NCBI RefSeq assembly: GCF_003576645.1
Contig: NC_044919.1
Span: 14,818,412-14,882,411 of the forward strand
Direction of reading: 5' to 3'
Source of the DNA: Ipomoea triloba
Taxonomy: Eukaryota; Streptophyta; Magnoliopsida; Solanales; Convolvulaceae
Length of the DNA: 64,000 nt
Below, piece after piece: positions 23,497 to 35,707 of this stretch; position 1 is the stretch's first letter, and each line of letters opens with the position of its first letter. Position numbers and translations under genes: made by a program. Under the pieces are notes generated by a model. It worked only from the letters and a program-made list of their open reading frames with translations. It was not told where the DNA came from and did not search any database.

Positions 23497-24736
23497 TGAT
23501 AAGTCTTCAAGATACCCATAATTTGAATATCTATTAGGGTGTCTTGTCACGCGTTTAGCATCCTTACATGATGAATTATGATCATAAATGCTTTAAATTC
23601 ACTAACCAACACACAAAAGCTACTTTTAGCCTAAAGGAGGTGAAACAGGAGCCCCAGGAACCAATAGGAGCGAAAACTGAGCTTAAGGAACAAACCAGAC
23701 AAGATCGGAGCCTCGGAGGACCCAAGAAGACTGCCACACGCGTGTGAGTACGCGTGGCCGCAATCCAGTAGCCTCCCACGCACGCTCACACGCGTGTGCA
23801 GTGGCGTGGAGACTGCACTGCGCGAAATTTCACTACGGTTGCTTTTCGGAGACTATTTAAACCCCCTTGATAGATTTTCATAGGAGAACTTTTCTTTTCC
23901 CAATTTTAGAAAGACCCTAGATCATTTTAGGAGTAGTTTAGATAATTTCCATTGTAGAAGACAACAAGCTTGGATTGAAGGATTACTTCATTCTAGGTGA
24001 TTTCTATTACATTTCTATTATATTTTCTTATCTTGTTCTTGGATTAAATTAGCTTTTGTCTTGAATTTCATATCATGAGTGGCTAGTTTAATCTAGGGAT
24101 TTGGATTGTGTGAAGATATGTTGCTAGTGTGATGCTCTTATATCTATTTTTGGATCTAAATGCTTAGATTGTTGGATTATCTATTGATTGTTGTATTGAT
24201 GAGATCTTGTTTGGATTTGGCCAATCTAGATGAGAGATTGAGCTCTTGACTCTTTCATGTCTTTGATTAGAGTTAGGATTGAAGCTTTGTAGCAATCATA
24301 GATCCTATGGACTTCTTAAGAATAGTATGATAGTGTGTAGCTTAAGTGTTTGATAAAATTCCTCTTAGAACTTTGGATGCTTGAAGGCATTTCTAAGTCA
24401 AAGAAGCCTTAGTACACAAAGGTAGAAAAGGACTAAGAACACACTCTTGAATAGCCAACATCTTTGTCTTGTTTATCCATTACCTTAGACACACCAAGAT
24501 GCAACATAGTTGAACACTATCCAATCCCTACCCCTTTTACATATTTCCAATCTTTTTACTTTACCATTTACTTTCTCAAACCAAACCTTATGAACTCCTT
24601 TTACTCACAAATCACCATTCACCACACTCAAATCTCTTACATGACTCAAGCAAGTAAACACCCGAATTCTTGACACACCTCCACGTCCTTCCTTCGAGAC
24701 CGACACTCAGGAAGTCACTAACTTTCCGTTTTAACA
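23497..24736 (+). mobile_element. Solo or truncated LTR, family A copy 2
   Basis: It starts TGATAAGTCTTCAAGATACC and ends CTTTCCGTTTTAACA. It is collinear with 19956-21237, including the ACGCGTG palindrome block (23737-23812), GGAGACTATTTAAACCCCCTTG, CTAGATGAGAGATTGAGCTC and CCTTCCTTCGAGACCGACAC. No flanking duplication was found. Confidence 0.65.
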
Positions 24737-25555
24737 CAAACATATCTTTTGACGATTCAACCACTACCATAGGCTGTATACACCGTTCAATATATATACA
24801 TTTTTCATTGTTTTTAATTTACATTATAAATAACGCTACGTAAATAGGTGTACGTTACAACTTAATAAGTGTTTAGTAGTACAAAATAGCATTTTTCTTT
24901 AACTGATCTCTCTCCTCTATGTGCATTTAGATTTTTTTCTTCATCGAGTAGTTTTATTTATTTATTTTTCAAAGGTTTACTATTGAATAAAAAACATTTT
25001 GTAACTAGTCTCTCGAGTTTTATTCAATTTTCATCTTTTATTTAAAAAAGTTTGATCCAACACACACACACATTGTATTTATTTATAAAAATAATGTTAA
25101 TTTTAGTTATCAATTCAAGTATAAACAATCAAATAGGTTTGTTAGTTAATTAGAGGAATAAATTCATGTTACCTCTAATTATGCTTTAAGATGACAATTT
25201 TAAAACTTTAAGCGAAAAATTTTAATAAATGACCATGTATATGTTTGGCGTGGTCTAAATTTATATGTCAAAACTACTTTTAGTTTTGATACTCGTAAGA
25301 ATAACACATGCAAAATTTAAGACAATGCTAATATTTGATGTGTGATGATAAGAGAGTCCAAAATAGTTATCTGGAATAATTAAAGATAATATTGACTTTC
25401 ATATATTATTAACGGACTAGTTTAACTATTTATGTATAATTTAAGAGTAAAAGTGCAATTAACCTTCTTTATGAGAAGTTTTGAATGGGATCAAAGCTGA
25501 TTTGATATGAGGTGTTAACAGTGTGCACTCAGCAAACGGGAGTCAGACAACGCAC
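24737..25555. other. AT-rich intergenic DNA
   Basis: Nothing recognisable apart from short A/T runs and a (CA)n scrap at 25060. Confidence 0.6.
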
Positions 25556-25559
25556 GAAA

Positions 25560-25775
25560 AACACTGCAATGGCTACGAAAAATCAGGATGGAGTTGTGAA
25601 GGCCCCAAATGGGAAACCCCAAATTCCTTAGCCTTCCCGGAAGAGGAAGAGCTCAAAGTAGAGGGACAACCAAACTCCCCCTCCTGTGCGGCTTAAGCTC
25701 AAAACCCTGGAGATTGGGTACAAGCGTTTAGAGGAGCGCTGGGAGGAGATCAGACCTTGCTGAATTCAGCTGGCC
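25560..25775 (+). pseudogene. Short GC-balanced patch, possible gene fragment
   Basis: After an ATG at 25569 the + strand reads MATKNQDGVVKAPNGKPQIP then a stop. In a shifted frame (25640-25765) it reads RKRKSSK, stop, then RDNQTPPPVRLKLKTLEIGY and KRLEERWEEIRPC. The patch is much richer in G+C than its flanks and codon-like, so it may be a captured or processed gene scrap. Source gene not recognised. Confidence 0.3.
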
Positions 25776-25779
25776 TGGT

Positions 25780-27110
25780 AACATTTGGAAAACTAAAAAT
25801 AATTATCTTGAATGGTAGTTTATAGTTTAGCCCCGACTATCTGATCGTATGCAACATGAATTAAAGGGGTTTTTGAGATGTTTCCATTGTGTCTTACACA
25901 GGTTTTTGTCAAATATAGATGGAGTCTATAATAATTTAAGAGTGCATTTGTGAAGTATAGTTAACATTCTTTCGAGATTAGCCCCTCCTTATGATTAAAA
26001 TAAAAATAATTAATCATCCTAAAAGAAATGAATCATCCAGCGAAATACTAAAGGTTATGCATTTGTTTTGAAATTTCATACTTCAATTGTTAATCATGAA
26101 CCTTTTTAGTGTGCCTTAGGTGATGATACTCCATTTTATATATATTTCTCCCTCTCCATTTCATTTTTGATAAAGTAAAAATGTATTTTTTAACTAAATA
26201 TATTTATTTTCTTTCTATACCAAGTTACAATATAAAAATTCCATATCAAATAATCATTATTATATTCTTAAAAAATAACACCAATATCTTGAGAAACATA
26301 TTTGAAATTGAAATATGCCATAAATGTTTGCATGTCACATGCAATATTCTTTGTGTACAACATCCTAAACATGTAAACCAAATGAATGAAAAAAAAATGA
26401 AAATACGTCTTAGTGTCTTACGTATGCAACGTTCCCAGCGTGCTAATAATTAATTTGTATTCAGTTTCTTCGACCCGCTTATATTTTTCAAGAATCTTTT
26501 GAAAGGGAAAGGGTTTGCAATCGTTTTCAACCCATCCAATTGTAGCACGCATGAGAGGATAAGTTTATAATGTGTTTAAGGCTCTATATCCAAATCGAGA
26601 TGAAAAGTATTCGAGTTGAAATTGTTGTTCCTACATATCATCGATTTAAAGAATATTGAAGAAGCTAAGCCATGTTGATGTTGTGTAATAAATAGATGAG
26701 AGGAGGGCGGTGGAACAGAACACAACATGCATGTAGGAAAGCTTTTGTCAGACTCAAAGTTTGGTAAGAATTGAATATGACAACAAATCTTGTGTTTTAG
26801 CCGAAAGATAATGAGTCGTCCCTTTGCTATTTTATTGTTCCTCTCAACCCTTTTTGTCCTTGTCCACTTCTCTCTAAATCTAGCTAGCCTAATGTTTAAG
26901 TTTGTGTGACGTGGATTTGGAATTCTATTTTATAGACTTTTTCAGGTTTGACGCTCGTACCCCACTTTTGATTAAACGGTCTTAATTTTCTTTTTTAATT
27001 TAAAAACTTAAGTCATCCTAATTTCGCCGAACTAATCTTAAGTCTACAATATCCTGCTCTTAAAGCTTATGTGGATGTAAATCACAAGTGGTGTAATTAG
27101 TCCACTAGTC
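25780..27110. other. AT-rich intergenic DNA
   Basis: No coding, RNA or clear repeat signal found. Confidence 0.6.
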
Positions 27111-27117
27111 AAATCTT

Positions 27118-27290
27118 AGTATTCGTCCCGTCAAATCTTGGTTTTTATGTGCGCACAAGGGATCGGATCAAATCCAGACCATTCAACATCCTTGGGTCAT
27201 TTTCTCATACATGTTTCCCGTGGGATTCGAACCGAAACTACCGCCTCTAGTCATGAACTTTAAGTCAGGTGACAAATTAATTACACTAAT
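27118..27290 (-). mobile_element. Possible SINE or tRNA-related repeat
   Basis: The - strand has GGTTCGAATCCC (a perfect box B) about 45 bases after GTCACCTGACTTAAAG and an A box-like GACTAGAGGCGGTAG. No poly(A) tail or target duplication was identified. Confidence 0.4.
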
Positions 27291-28610
27291 TTAAGGGTCA
27301 AATTTACAATTTTGTTATCAAAACGTAATATTAACTGTTAAGTAAATATAATGAAATAAAATTGTACATTCACTACTAATTATAACTTTTGGTATAATAA
27401 TAAATACTTGATTTGAAGTATTGCAAGAAAGATTGTTATGTAGAAACTTTAGGTGTAATAATGATAAATATTTGATCCTAACACTTACAACATTATCATT
27501 GCTGTTGTAGTTGTTGATGACGAGGAAGAACAAACTCTATATATTTTGTAGATTATTGTCCACGATATTGATTTATAATGAACTGATCGATTCATTGTGA
27601 ATTAACAAATTATCTATTTAATAATTAAAAACAAAAAGAGTCAATTGAGTATGTAAAAAGTTGAAGAGGAGTATAGCATGACTAACTTTAATCTAATAAG
27701 CCAGTAGAGTAGGGTTTTTATAATTTTTATTTTTTGTTATTTCCCTTATCTAAATAGGAGAGATGTATTTAAGTTCTTTAGGTATACTGTCCACAAACAT
27801 ACATAAGTACGTATAAAGTAAACAGTAAACATTTATGTAATTTGTATATATAAATATTTTTGTTGTTGATATATTTGAGAAGGGTGTTGAACATTTGACT
27901 ATAATATCATTGGAATTTACATGGTATATATAGTGGTATAGTACAAATTTCTATAGTACTATAAGTTCAAAGTACACAAATATAATATTTTGTCGATATA
28001 AACAAAATTATAAAATTAATCTAATCAGTTGTCCTTCAAACAATTATGAAGAGAATTAAGATTTGTGTCAAGTACACTCCCTTACAAAAATAAATAAATC
28101 CATATGACTATTTTAATTATCTTTTACTTACTATTTATTGGTCAAATTAACTATTTCTTCTTTGTTTATTTTTCTTAATATTTTATACTTATTTTTAAAT
28201 TTAAATTTTTGTGTTTAATAGTACATAGTTTCTAAATATATAAATTTTGTATACTAATAGTAAATTTAATATTATAAAAAATTGAATTAAAAATAACTTC
28301 GGTCAAACTTCATTAACCAAACCAAACACAAGAAATGAGAAGGAGGAATACTTTTTAATCATTGCTACAAGGCATGTTATTATTATATTAATTTATTATG
28401 TGAAATTTTACTAATTTATCGTGGAATCAAATTAGCAAATATAAAGAATTTTGTTTGTGTTTTGTTAAAATCTATTATATAATGCCATGGAGTGAAAATT
28501 AAAGAGTCATTTTTTAGATTTATATAGTACAAGAAAGTATCATATTTTTTATATAATGGAAGAAAATAAATTTAAAAGCAGAAAATGGTGTTAAGAAAAT
28601 GATTTATCAA
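27291..28610. other. AT-rich intergenic DNA
   Basis: Very AT-rich, no supported feature. Confidence 0.6.
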
Positions 28611-28614
28611 TCAA

Positions 28615-28935
28615 AATTTAGCTTGTTTGAGCAACTTTAATTGTTTGACTTTGTCAAACAGCTAATTGGGTGTTTGACTGTTTGGTAAATAATTCTTTTG
28701 ACTTGACTTATTGATGCCAATAAGTTAAAAAGAAAAAGCCACTTTGTATATAGTTTTTTGCATTTTCATTTTAAAAGTCTAAATGTTGGTACAGTTATTG
28801 TAATGTTTATATATATTCAATTTTTATTCAAAATTTTCTATATCATTAGAACTCACTTAGAGCCTAACATTTGAATTGACTATTAGCTCAACACACACAT
28901 ATAGTGGTTCTTTTAATTCATTAAGTTGAATTATG

Positions 28936-28974
<39 letters not shown>

Positions 28975-28984
28975 GTTGTTGTTG

Positions 28985-29027
<43 letters not shown>

Positions 29028-29400
29028 GTTATGTTTATTCTATACTTATTTATATGTTTAAGATTGAATTATATTAACTACGGTGTATTTCTTTATACTT
29101 ATAATGTTATTAATAATAAAAAATAATAGTTAAAAATAATTAATAACAACAACAATAATAAACTGTAAAAGTAATTTAAGAGTTGAGTAAATATCACAGT
29201 TATATACTTATGCCCTTATTATAGGTCATTTTACATATAATCAGATAAGTGTAAACAACTAATTTGTCAAACACCTTTATATAACACGCTAATACTATTA
29301 GGCTATCAGTTGGTCAAAACAACTAACATAATAAGCTATTAACAACCATCTAAATTCATTAGCTACCAGCTAATTGTCAAACACCCAAAATCTCTTTAAA
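28615..29400. mobile_element. MITE-like inverted-repeat element with ATT/GTT microsatellite
   Basis: The left arm has CAGCTAATTGGGTGTTTGAC and the right arm inverted GTCAAACACCCAAAATC with CCAGCTAATTGTCAAACAC. The centre is a long compound (ATT)n(GTT)n(ATT)n tract (28936-29025). Exact ends and duplication are not resolved. Confidence 0.5.
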
Positions 29401-30780
29401 TTGAGCTACTTCAACAATATTAGGCTATTTTTATCCTTGTAATTCCGATCTCTCTTACTTTTAATAGCGGGCCTTACTATCATATCAACATATTTGTAAT
29501 TCTCTACTATTTTTTCTACATACTTACAATTCCAATTCACTATCAAAATATGATATAATACGGAGTAATATTTAAATTTATTATTAAAATAGCAAAAGTT
29601 TTAAAAAGTAATTAATAACAAAACATGACAGTAATAGTAGTTGCAATGCTTTCAAAATTTGAATGCTTGCAATTACTATTCACATTTAAAAAAAAAATCT
29701 ACTCCTTTCAAGATTGTTCATGATCTTAGGGAAGACGAAAATGTTTGATCATGTTGGGAGGGATGTCAATAATCTGGATAATACAGTGGATATAATCGTG
29801 AAAATTGATCATCTAATTTACATAATCGTAGAATATCTTTTAAGAAATAATTTTTTAAAAAACCATTAATTTTGGGCAATGTAGGCCATGTTGATTAAAG
29901 AAAATTGACAAATTCTTATTATTTTCATTTTCAATTTCCATTTTGGGAACTCATTACATCATAAGAATTAGGTGCACCACACTTTTCCCACCATAATGTA
30001 ACACATCATGCCTACTACATTTAATGTCATGCATAGTATTGGGATAAGGGTACAGCCGCCCCCCCTAAGCTAATGTCAACAAATTTCTCAATTATCATCC
30101 ATCAAACATCACTCACCCTCCATTTCATGTGGGGTTATTGTTTATATTTTAAGGTTTTAGGAATCTCAAATCTTTTTCCATTTCAGGTGATGGTTTGTCA
30201 ATTTAGGGTTACAATGGACCCCCACCCAACCCCACTTCTTTTCAATGTCCTCAAAAGTCAAAAAGCCATTTCTCAAGTTAAATCACTCCTATTAGGTAAG
30301 GGAAATTTTATGATTTTAAGGTTTTGATTAATTTCATGTTTTATGATAGTAATTTAATTTATGCATGGTGTATTTGTGTTGAGCATATATAAATATAAAT
30401 GTGCAATTCAAGTATTAACTTAGACTTTTAGTTGATATAGAGCACATACTTAGCTTCAATTATTAGTTTATTTTAATTACTGAAATATGGTTTTATTTTT
30501 TTTATCAATTAAAATTATCATATTTGAGATGTTTAACAATGAATATTGTGTTTATTACTAAATTCAACCATATTTATGGCATTGATACTCACAACGCCTT
30601 TAAATAAGAATTTGAAATAATAGAATATTTATTGTTGATACATTTACTATGAAAAATTGAAAATAAATCATTTACTCAACATATTAAATATACTGTATTT
30701 GATCAAAGAGAACAAATTTACTAGACAAAAGAAGTAAGTGCGTGTAAGATACTAAATGAAGTATAGTATATAGTATTATC
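29401..30780. other. AT-rich intergenic DNA
   Basis: No supported gene. A short open frame at 30073-30327 has no recognisable domain and is treated as chance. Confidence 0.55.
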
Positions 30781-30984
30781 AAAGCAGCCTAGCTAGCCCG
30801 CCCCACCACGGGCCTAATTTCTGGTGGTTTTTGCGGGCCGGCCCGTGAGCTAGGGTTCATGTAACCCTAGTCCTCCCCACGCGGGTTCAAAAATAACATT
30901 GCGAATTTGCAATCCAGCTTTATATAGTCTACAAATAATATTAATTTTTTCGTGTTTAAAAATTTTAAAAATAACATTATATAT

Positions 30985-31082
30985 ATATATAGAGCCATGA
31001 TCAAGTGTGGCCTGGTCATTAGGTGTAGCCGTGCGGCCCTTTTTCAGCCATTAAATCATATCAATTTCATCAAATCAACGCG

Positions 31083-31135
<53 letters not shown>

Positions 31136-31665
31136 ACAGAACACACCATTCTACGTACTAAAACGCACCAGAGGACCGATAAAACACATCATTCCACACA
31201 ATATACCAAATGCACCTATTCACTTAAAATTCATCAATATACTTAATAAAACACATCATTCTACGTATTAAAATGTACCACAACGTGCCTCATGTCAGAT
31301 TATAAGCATACACTATTTACACATATTAGAAAATATGTGCTAAAATATTCACCATTCTACGTATTAAAATGCATCACACTTATTAGAAACACATGCGTTA
31401 AAATACACACCATTTAATGTATTAAAATGCACCAGACGACGTATTAAAACACACAATTCCACAACATAGTTAATGCACCAACATACGTAATAAAACGCAC
31501 ATCATGTATTCAAACGCACCACACTATGTACTAAAATGCACCATTTCAATTCACGTAATATAAATACCTAAATTACCATAATAATCCCACTTAAACATAC
31601 GCCAGTTTCAGTAGGATTAATGAAATTGGACGGTGCAGATTAGGCCGCATGACCGTACCGGAGCT
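30985..31665. mobile_element. Mutator-like MITE with diverged ~22-bp array
   Basis: Imperfect inverted ends: GTGCGGCCCTTTTTCAGCC (about 31030) against inverted ATGCGGCCTAATCTGCACC (about 31645). The interior (31140-31540) is an array of diverged units built on ATTCTACGTATTAAAATGC and ACCA, mostly 21-24 bases apart. An (AT)n run fills 31086-31131. Confidence 0.5.
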
Positions 31666-31677
31666 CGCCGCCGCATT

Positions 31678-31700
31678 TGAATAAATAAATAAATAAATAA

Positions 31701-31759
<59 letters not shown>

Positions 31760-31805
31760 TGTATGTATGTATGTATGTATGTATGTACGTACGCGTGTGT
31801 GTGTG
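31678..31805. repeat. Compound microsatellite (AAAT)n(AT)n(GTAT)n(GT)n
   Basis: Consecutive pure runs of AAAT, AT, GTAT and GT units. Open frames through it are repeat artefacts. Confidence 0.95.
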
Positions 31806-32079
31806 TTCGCGCGCACGTGTGTTACACAGCAAGACAGCGTACTACCTTGTCTTGCTGTGCAACATATGTATATATATTTATTATTATTTTTTTTAAATTA
31901 GGGGCTTGGCCTGCAGCCCGCGTGGGTTAGCCTACGTGAGTTGCTGGCTTTAGCATGCCAAGCCCATAAGGCTCGCTATTTCGCGGGCCATCGTTCTTAG
32001 CTTGTGTCCCTAACCTGCGGGCTTCGGCCCGCTTTTACAACCCTAATGGTATATATTGATAGGATTAAAAAGATAGTTT

Positions 32080-32446
32080 TCAATCGCCTGACTCTTCTGT
32101 ACTTCGTGAGATGGGTTGGGTAAAATGAAAAGTGTAATATTAATAAGTGATAAATTAATTGTTACTTATTAGATAAGGCTTGTCTCACAAATCATTGTCC
32201 ATGAAACGGGTTGGGTCAAAATGAAAATATATTACTTATACTGAAAAATGTAATATTAATTAGGAATAAAGTGTTTGTTACTTATAATGAAAAGTGTGAT
32301 ATTTTTGAATATTACATTTTTCCTCAAAAGTATTACATTTTTCTTTATAAGTAACAAATACTTTATTCCTTATTAGTATTACATTTCCATTTTGAACCGA
32401 CCCGTATCATGATAAAGATATGTGAGACGGTTTCACAAGAGTCACT
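32080..32446. mobile_element. Fold-back MITE
   Basis: The arms pair: GGCTTGTCTCACAAATCATTG and ATGAAACGGGTTGGGTCAAAA on the left against TTTTGAACCGACCCGTATCAT and TGTGAGACGGTTTCACAAG on the right, with AAAAATGTAATATTA/TATTACATTTTTC inside. Centre near 32300. A relative lies at 15240. Confidence 0.65.
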
Positions 32447-33487
32447 CATTAGATAAAGTGTAATACTTATGAAGAAAAGTGAGATAGTTTTGAGGAAAAA
32501 TGTAAGAGTTAATTCCTTTTTTATCCTAGATTTATAGGTGGCATGGTAGTCCATTTTTAGTCATTTTTATCAGAATATCCACATTTGATCTTGATGTTAT
32601 GTATGTGAGAAAGTCTAATACCTATGAGAAAAAAGTGTGATACTTAAAAAAAAAGTCGATCAATCTTACGCCGAATAAGAATTTGTGAAACGATCTCATA
32701 TGAGTCTTTACCTTTTCAATTATATTTTCTTAATCTTGATAGGATTTATAAACTCTCATTATATATAAAGTGCAAATATTAAAGTTAGGACAAACTAATT
32801 TATCAATTTAACAGAAGTGTTGAAATTGATATATTTAAAACTTAAAAAGCATAATTGTATTAGTGCAATTTTTCTTTTAAATACTCATAATTCTTTACAA
32901 GATAAGATCTTCTACCCATTTGAAATAGTATCAGAGGTGTTATCACACTACATAATAATTTGTGCATTTTTAATATTATCTTTTAAGTACCATAGTTCAT
33001 TGATAACATTAAATTCTAGCAATTTATGAGAACATTTTCGACATTTGTAATTTTATTTACAATTTTTGAACTCTAGGCATCGTTTAAGGAAATCAAACTC
33101 TTCAATTAATGGATTATTATATTTTTATTATTTTTATAGGAGAAATAAGCATCAAGACAGCTTCCCTGGCTTAACAATAATTGGATTCTTAAGTAAAATA
33201 ATATACTAAAAAAATGAATTATTTTTCTGGTTGTTTAATTTCGAAGAAAACCCTTCCCAGGTTCCCAGTGCCCACTTAACCAATTTCAGCTTTTTTTCTT
33301 TTGGCCCCACTTTTAACTTTTGAATTGAACTTTCCACCTCTTTGTTTTTTCAAACTTTTCATTTTCAACACCGTAGAAAAGGATTCTTTGAGTGGCCACG
33401 GACCACGGTTTGGTTACTTTGGTACTCTGTATTTGCCTATTTTATACGAATCCATCGTTATTGAACATGCCATACTCAAAGAATTAA
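32447..33487. other. AT-rich intergenic DNA
   Basis: No gene. 32640-32720 has another AAACGATCTCATATGAG end similar to the preceding MITE family. Confidence 0.5.
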
Positions 33488-33501
33488 ACTTCGTCATTGA
33501 T

Positions 33502-33673
33502 CGCCAATCACCTTGCGCTCAAATGACGCTTCTGTAATTCTTCTTGAGGGAAGGTCACAGAATTGAACCCAGTGGTGGAGTATTGACTTTTAGGCTGCAA
33601 CAGATATAAAAAGTATAGAACAAATACTATCGTGTAATAGAGTCAATAGTATTTATAAAAAAAAAAAAAAAAG
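33502..33673 (+). mobile_element. SINE, 'GCCAAAGATCTTGTG' family, copy 2 (diverged)
   Basis: The same order of motifs as at 14546: GCCAATCACCTTGCGCTCAAATGACGC, GAATTGAACCCAGTGG, then TAATAGAGTCAATAGTATTTAT and a poly(A) of about 15. Flanks ACTTCGTCATTGAT (33488-33501) and ACTCCGTCATTGAT (from 33679) form a 14-bp duplication with one mismatch. Confidence 0.75.
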
Positions 33674-33841
33674 AAAGACTCCGTCATTGATTTTTTTTTT
33701 TCCGGGATTAAGAAAATAAGCAGCTGGAAACATATATATTAAAAAAGAGAAATTAAGGAGTTTAGAAAGTAGAGAGAAATTTCTATTTTTTTAAAAATTT
33801 TGATAAAATATCATAGTGCTGTACCACAAAACATTTAATTA

Positions 33842-33908
<67 letters not shown>
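33842..33908. repeat. (AT)n microsatellite
   Basis: About 65 bases of pure AT repeats. Confidence 0.95.
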
Positions 33909-33910
<2 letters not shown>

Positions 33911-34052
33911 TCGATAAAATTAATAAATCATATCAAATGCGTTATTTTTTTGTCCTATGTGAATTATTGACTGATATTTTTCCGCTAAATTTAGAGTATG
34001 TTATGTGTCACTCCGCATTTCGCACGGTGTTGTATAACTAAATAAATAAATG

Positions 34053-34481
34053 GAGTTTATTACCAAAATGGTCCCTCAACTATTGTGAAATTACCAATTT
34101 GGTCCTCGACAATTTTTCGTGCCCAATTAAGTCCCTCGACTTTGAAAATTTTAACCAATTTGGTTCTCCGTTTATTTTGCCGTTAAACATTCGTTAAATC
34201 GGGACCAAATTGGTAATTTTGCTATAGTCAAGGGACCAAATTGGTAATTAAATTTTCACTGAAATGGTCCCTTGACTATAGGAAAATTACCAATTTGGTC
34301 CCTTAACTATAGCAAAATTACCAATTTGGTCCCGATTTTAACGGATGTTTAACGGTAAATAAACGGAGGACCAAATTGGTTAAAATTTTCAAAGTCGAGA
34401 GACTTAATTGGGCACGAAAAATTGTCGATGACCAAATTGGTAATTTCGCAATAGTCGAGGGACCATTTCGGTAATAAACTC
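34053..34481. mobile_element. Mutator-like fold-back MITE with 10-bp target duplication
   Basis: The 429-bp element is almost a full-length palindrome: GAGTTTATTACCAAAATGG at the left faces CCATTTCGGTAATAAACTC at the right, and ACCAATTTGGTCCC/GGGACCAAATTGGT motifs recur inwards to a centre near 34265. Flanks at 34043-34052 and 34482-34491 are both TAAATAAATG. A degraded relative lies at 61660-62055. Confidence 0.85.
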
Positions 34482-34641
34482 TAAATAAATGTCTTATAAG
34501 GGGTAACTGGGTAACTGAATGGGTGAAAAATAATTATTGTACTAATCATGAGTTCAATTCTTCTTTGCATAATGTACATTCTCCAGTGGACAAGCTTCCC
34601 TTGAAATTCAAAATAATAAGTAAATACATTAATATTCATCT

Positions 34642-34805
34642 CTTTTTTTTTTTTTTTTTTCTAAAGGTATCCCTCCCGCTGATAGCTAGAAATTAGAAGA
34701 CTAATCCTCCGTCCCAACGGTCAGTACACTAAGTGGTAGAGGACTAGCCAAATGATTGCTTAAGGGATGAGGTGCTGAACTACCACGCCAACCATGTTAG
34801 TTAAT
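34642..34805 (-). mobile_element. SINE, second family, with 11-bp target duplication
   Basis: On the - strand it begins with GGTTGGCGTGGTAGTTCAGCA (box A-like), has GGACGGAGGATTAG and ends with CCTTTAG and a poly(A) of about 20. Flanks 34631-34641 and 34806-34816 are both AATATTCATCT. Confidence 0.82.
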
Positions 34806-34816
34806 AATATTCATCT

Positions 34817-35593
34817 ATACATATACACAATATATATATATTTGTGTCTTTCCCATTCAACATTTTTTTAGTAAAGTTTTGAATGAAGATGAAAGATATA
34901 TAACCATATGCTTGATATAATTTTCAAGCATAAATGAATATCACATGTTCATACTAAGTAAAAAAACAATTATGATTTAAAGTTTGACAAAATATTTGAT
35001 GCATTGTTGGTGTGTTTTATATATTATGTGTAAATTAAACCACATGATACTAGTATATATATGTTAAGCCAATAAAAAGGAAAAAGTTAATATTGCCCAA
35101 GTTCATTATTTTAATAAATTATAATAATTTAAAAGTTAAAACTATATATTATAATAATATCAATAAAGCATAAGCCTAATATATTCTTGAAAAATATTAT
35201 TAAACCTAATAAGTTGAGCTTTTGCCCCCTAAAGGAAGGCCGGCCGGCCTAGAATGCAAAAGCCTTAATATGAAACACGAAGAAAAAGAAGATGTGAAAT
35301 GATCATTCAAAGATGTCTATTCATGCCTTCATATAATCCACATTAACACAATCATAAGATACACCATTTTTCAGATATAATTAACCAGCTCGAGATATTT
35401 AGTAAGACACGGTTGCAATCATAAACCACTAACTAAACAATTTGGAAATTAAAGCATAAATTGGGACTTAAAGGAAAAGATGGAAAAGCTTGATAAAATT
35501 ATAGAGAGATTTTCCTTTGTACCCAGATGAAAATTCATTTGCTTTGTTCCAAGAAGAACGTACAACTCTCAAAAAGGAGGAGATGAAATTTTT
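34817..35593. other. AT-rich intergenic DNA
   Basis: No supported feature. Confidence 0.6.
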
Positions 35594-35604
35594 AAAACAT
35601 TATT

Positions 35605-35707
35605 AATTTTTTTTTATACAAGACCCTATTACATTGTATGCTCAATCTCATGACCTCGCATATAGGAGAGTCACTACATGCCATCTGAGCACAAGGTGCT
35701 TGGCATC
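35605..35707 (-). mobile_element. SINE, third family, with 11-bp target duplication
   Basis: On the - strand it starts GATGCCAAGCACCTTGTGC, has a box A-like CTCAGATGGCATGTAGTG, box B-like GAGGTCATGAGATTGAG, and ends TTGTATAAAAAAAAATT. Flanks 35594-35604 and 35708-35718 are both AAAACATTATT. Confidence 0.82.

Larger units (their letters stand above)
30784..32045. mobile_element. hAT-like element ends enclosing another MITE
   Basis: The left part is rich in GGGCCGGCCCGTGAGCTAGGG and the right part in AGCCCGCGTGGGTTAGCC and TAACCTGCGGGCTTCGGCCC. Such GGGCC/GGCCC ends are typical of hAT MITEs. The Mutator-like array element at 30985-31665 and the microsatellites lie between them. Ends are approximate. 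Confidence 0.4.

Noticed and set aside
31733..31797. GTAT run considered as telomere-like or centromere satellite
   Set aside because: It is a simple tetranucleotide microsatellite without the plant telomere unit.
31617..31930. Frames coding (IHTY)n and (MYVC)n
   Set aside because: Translations of the GTAT and AT microsatellites.
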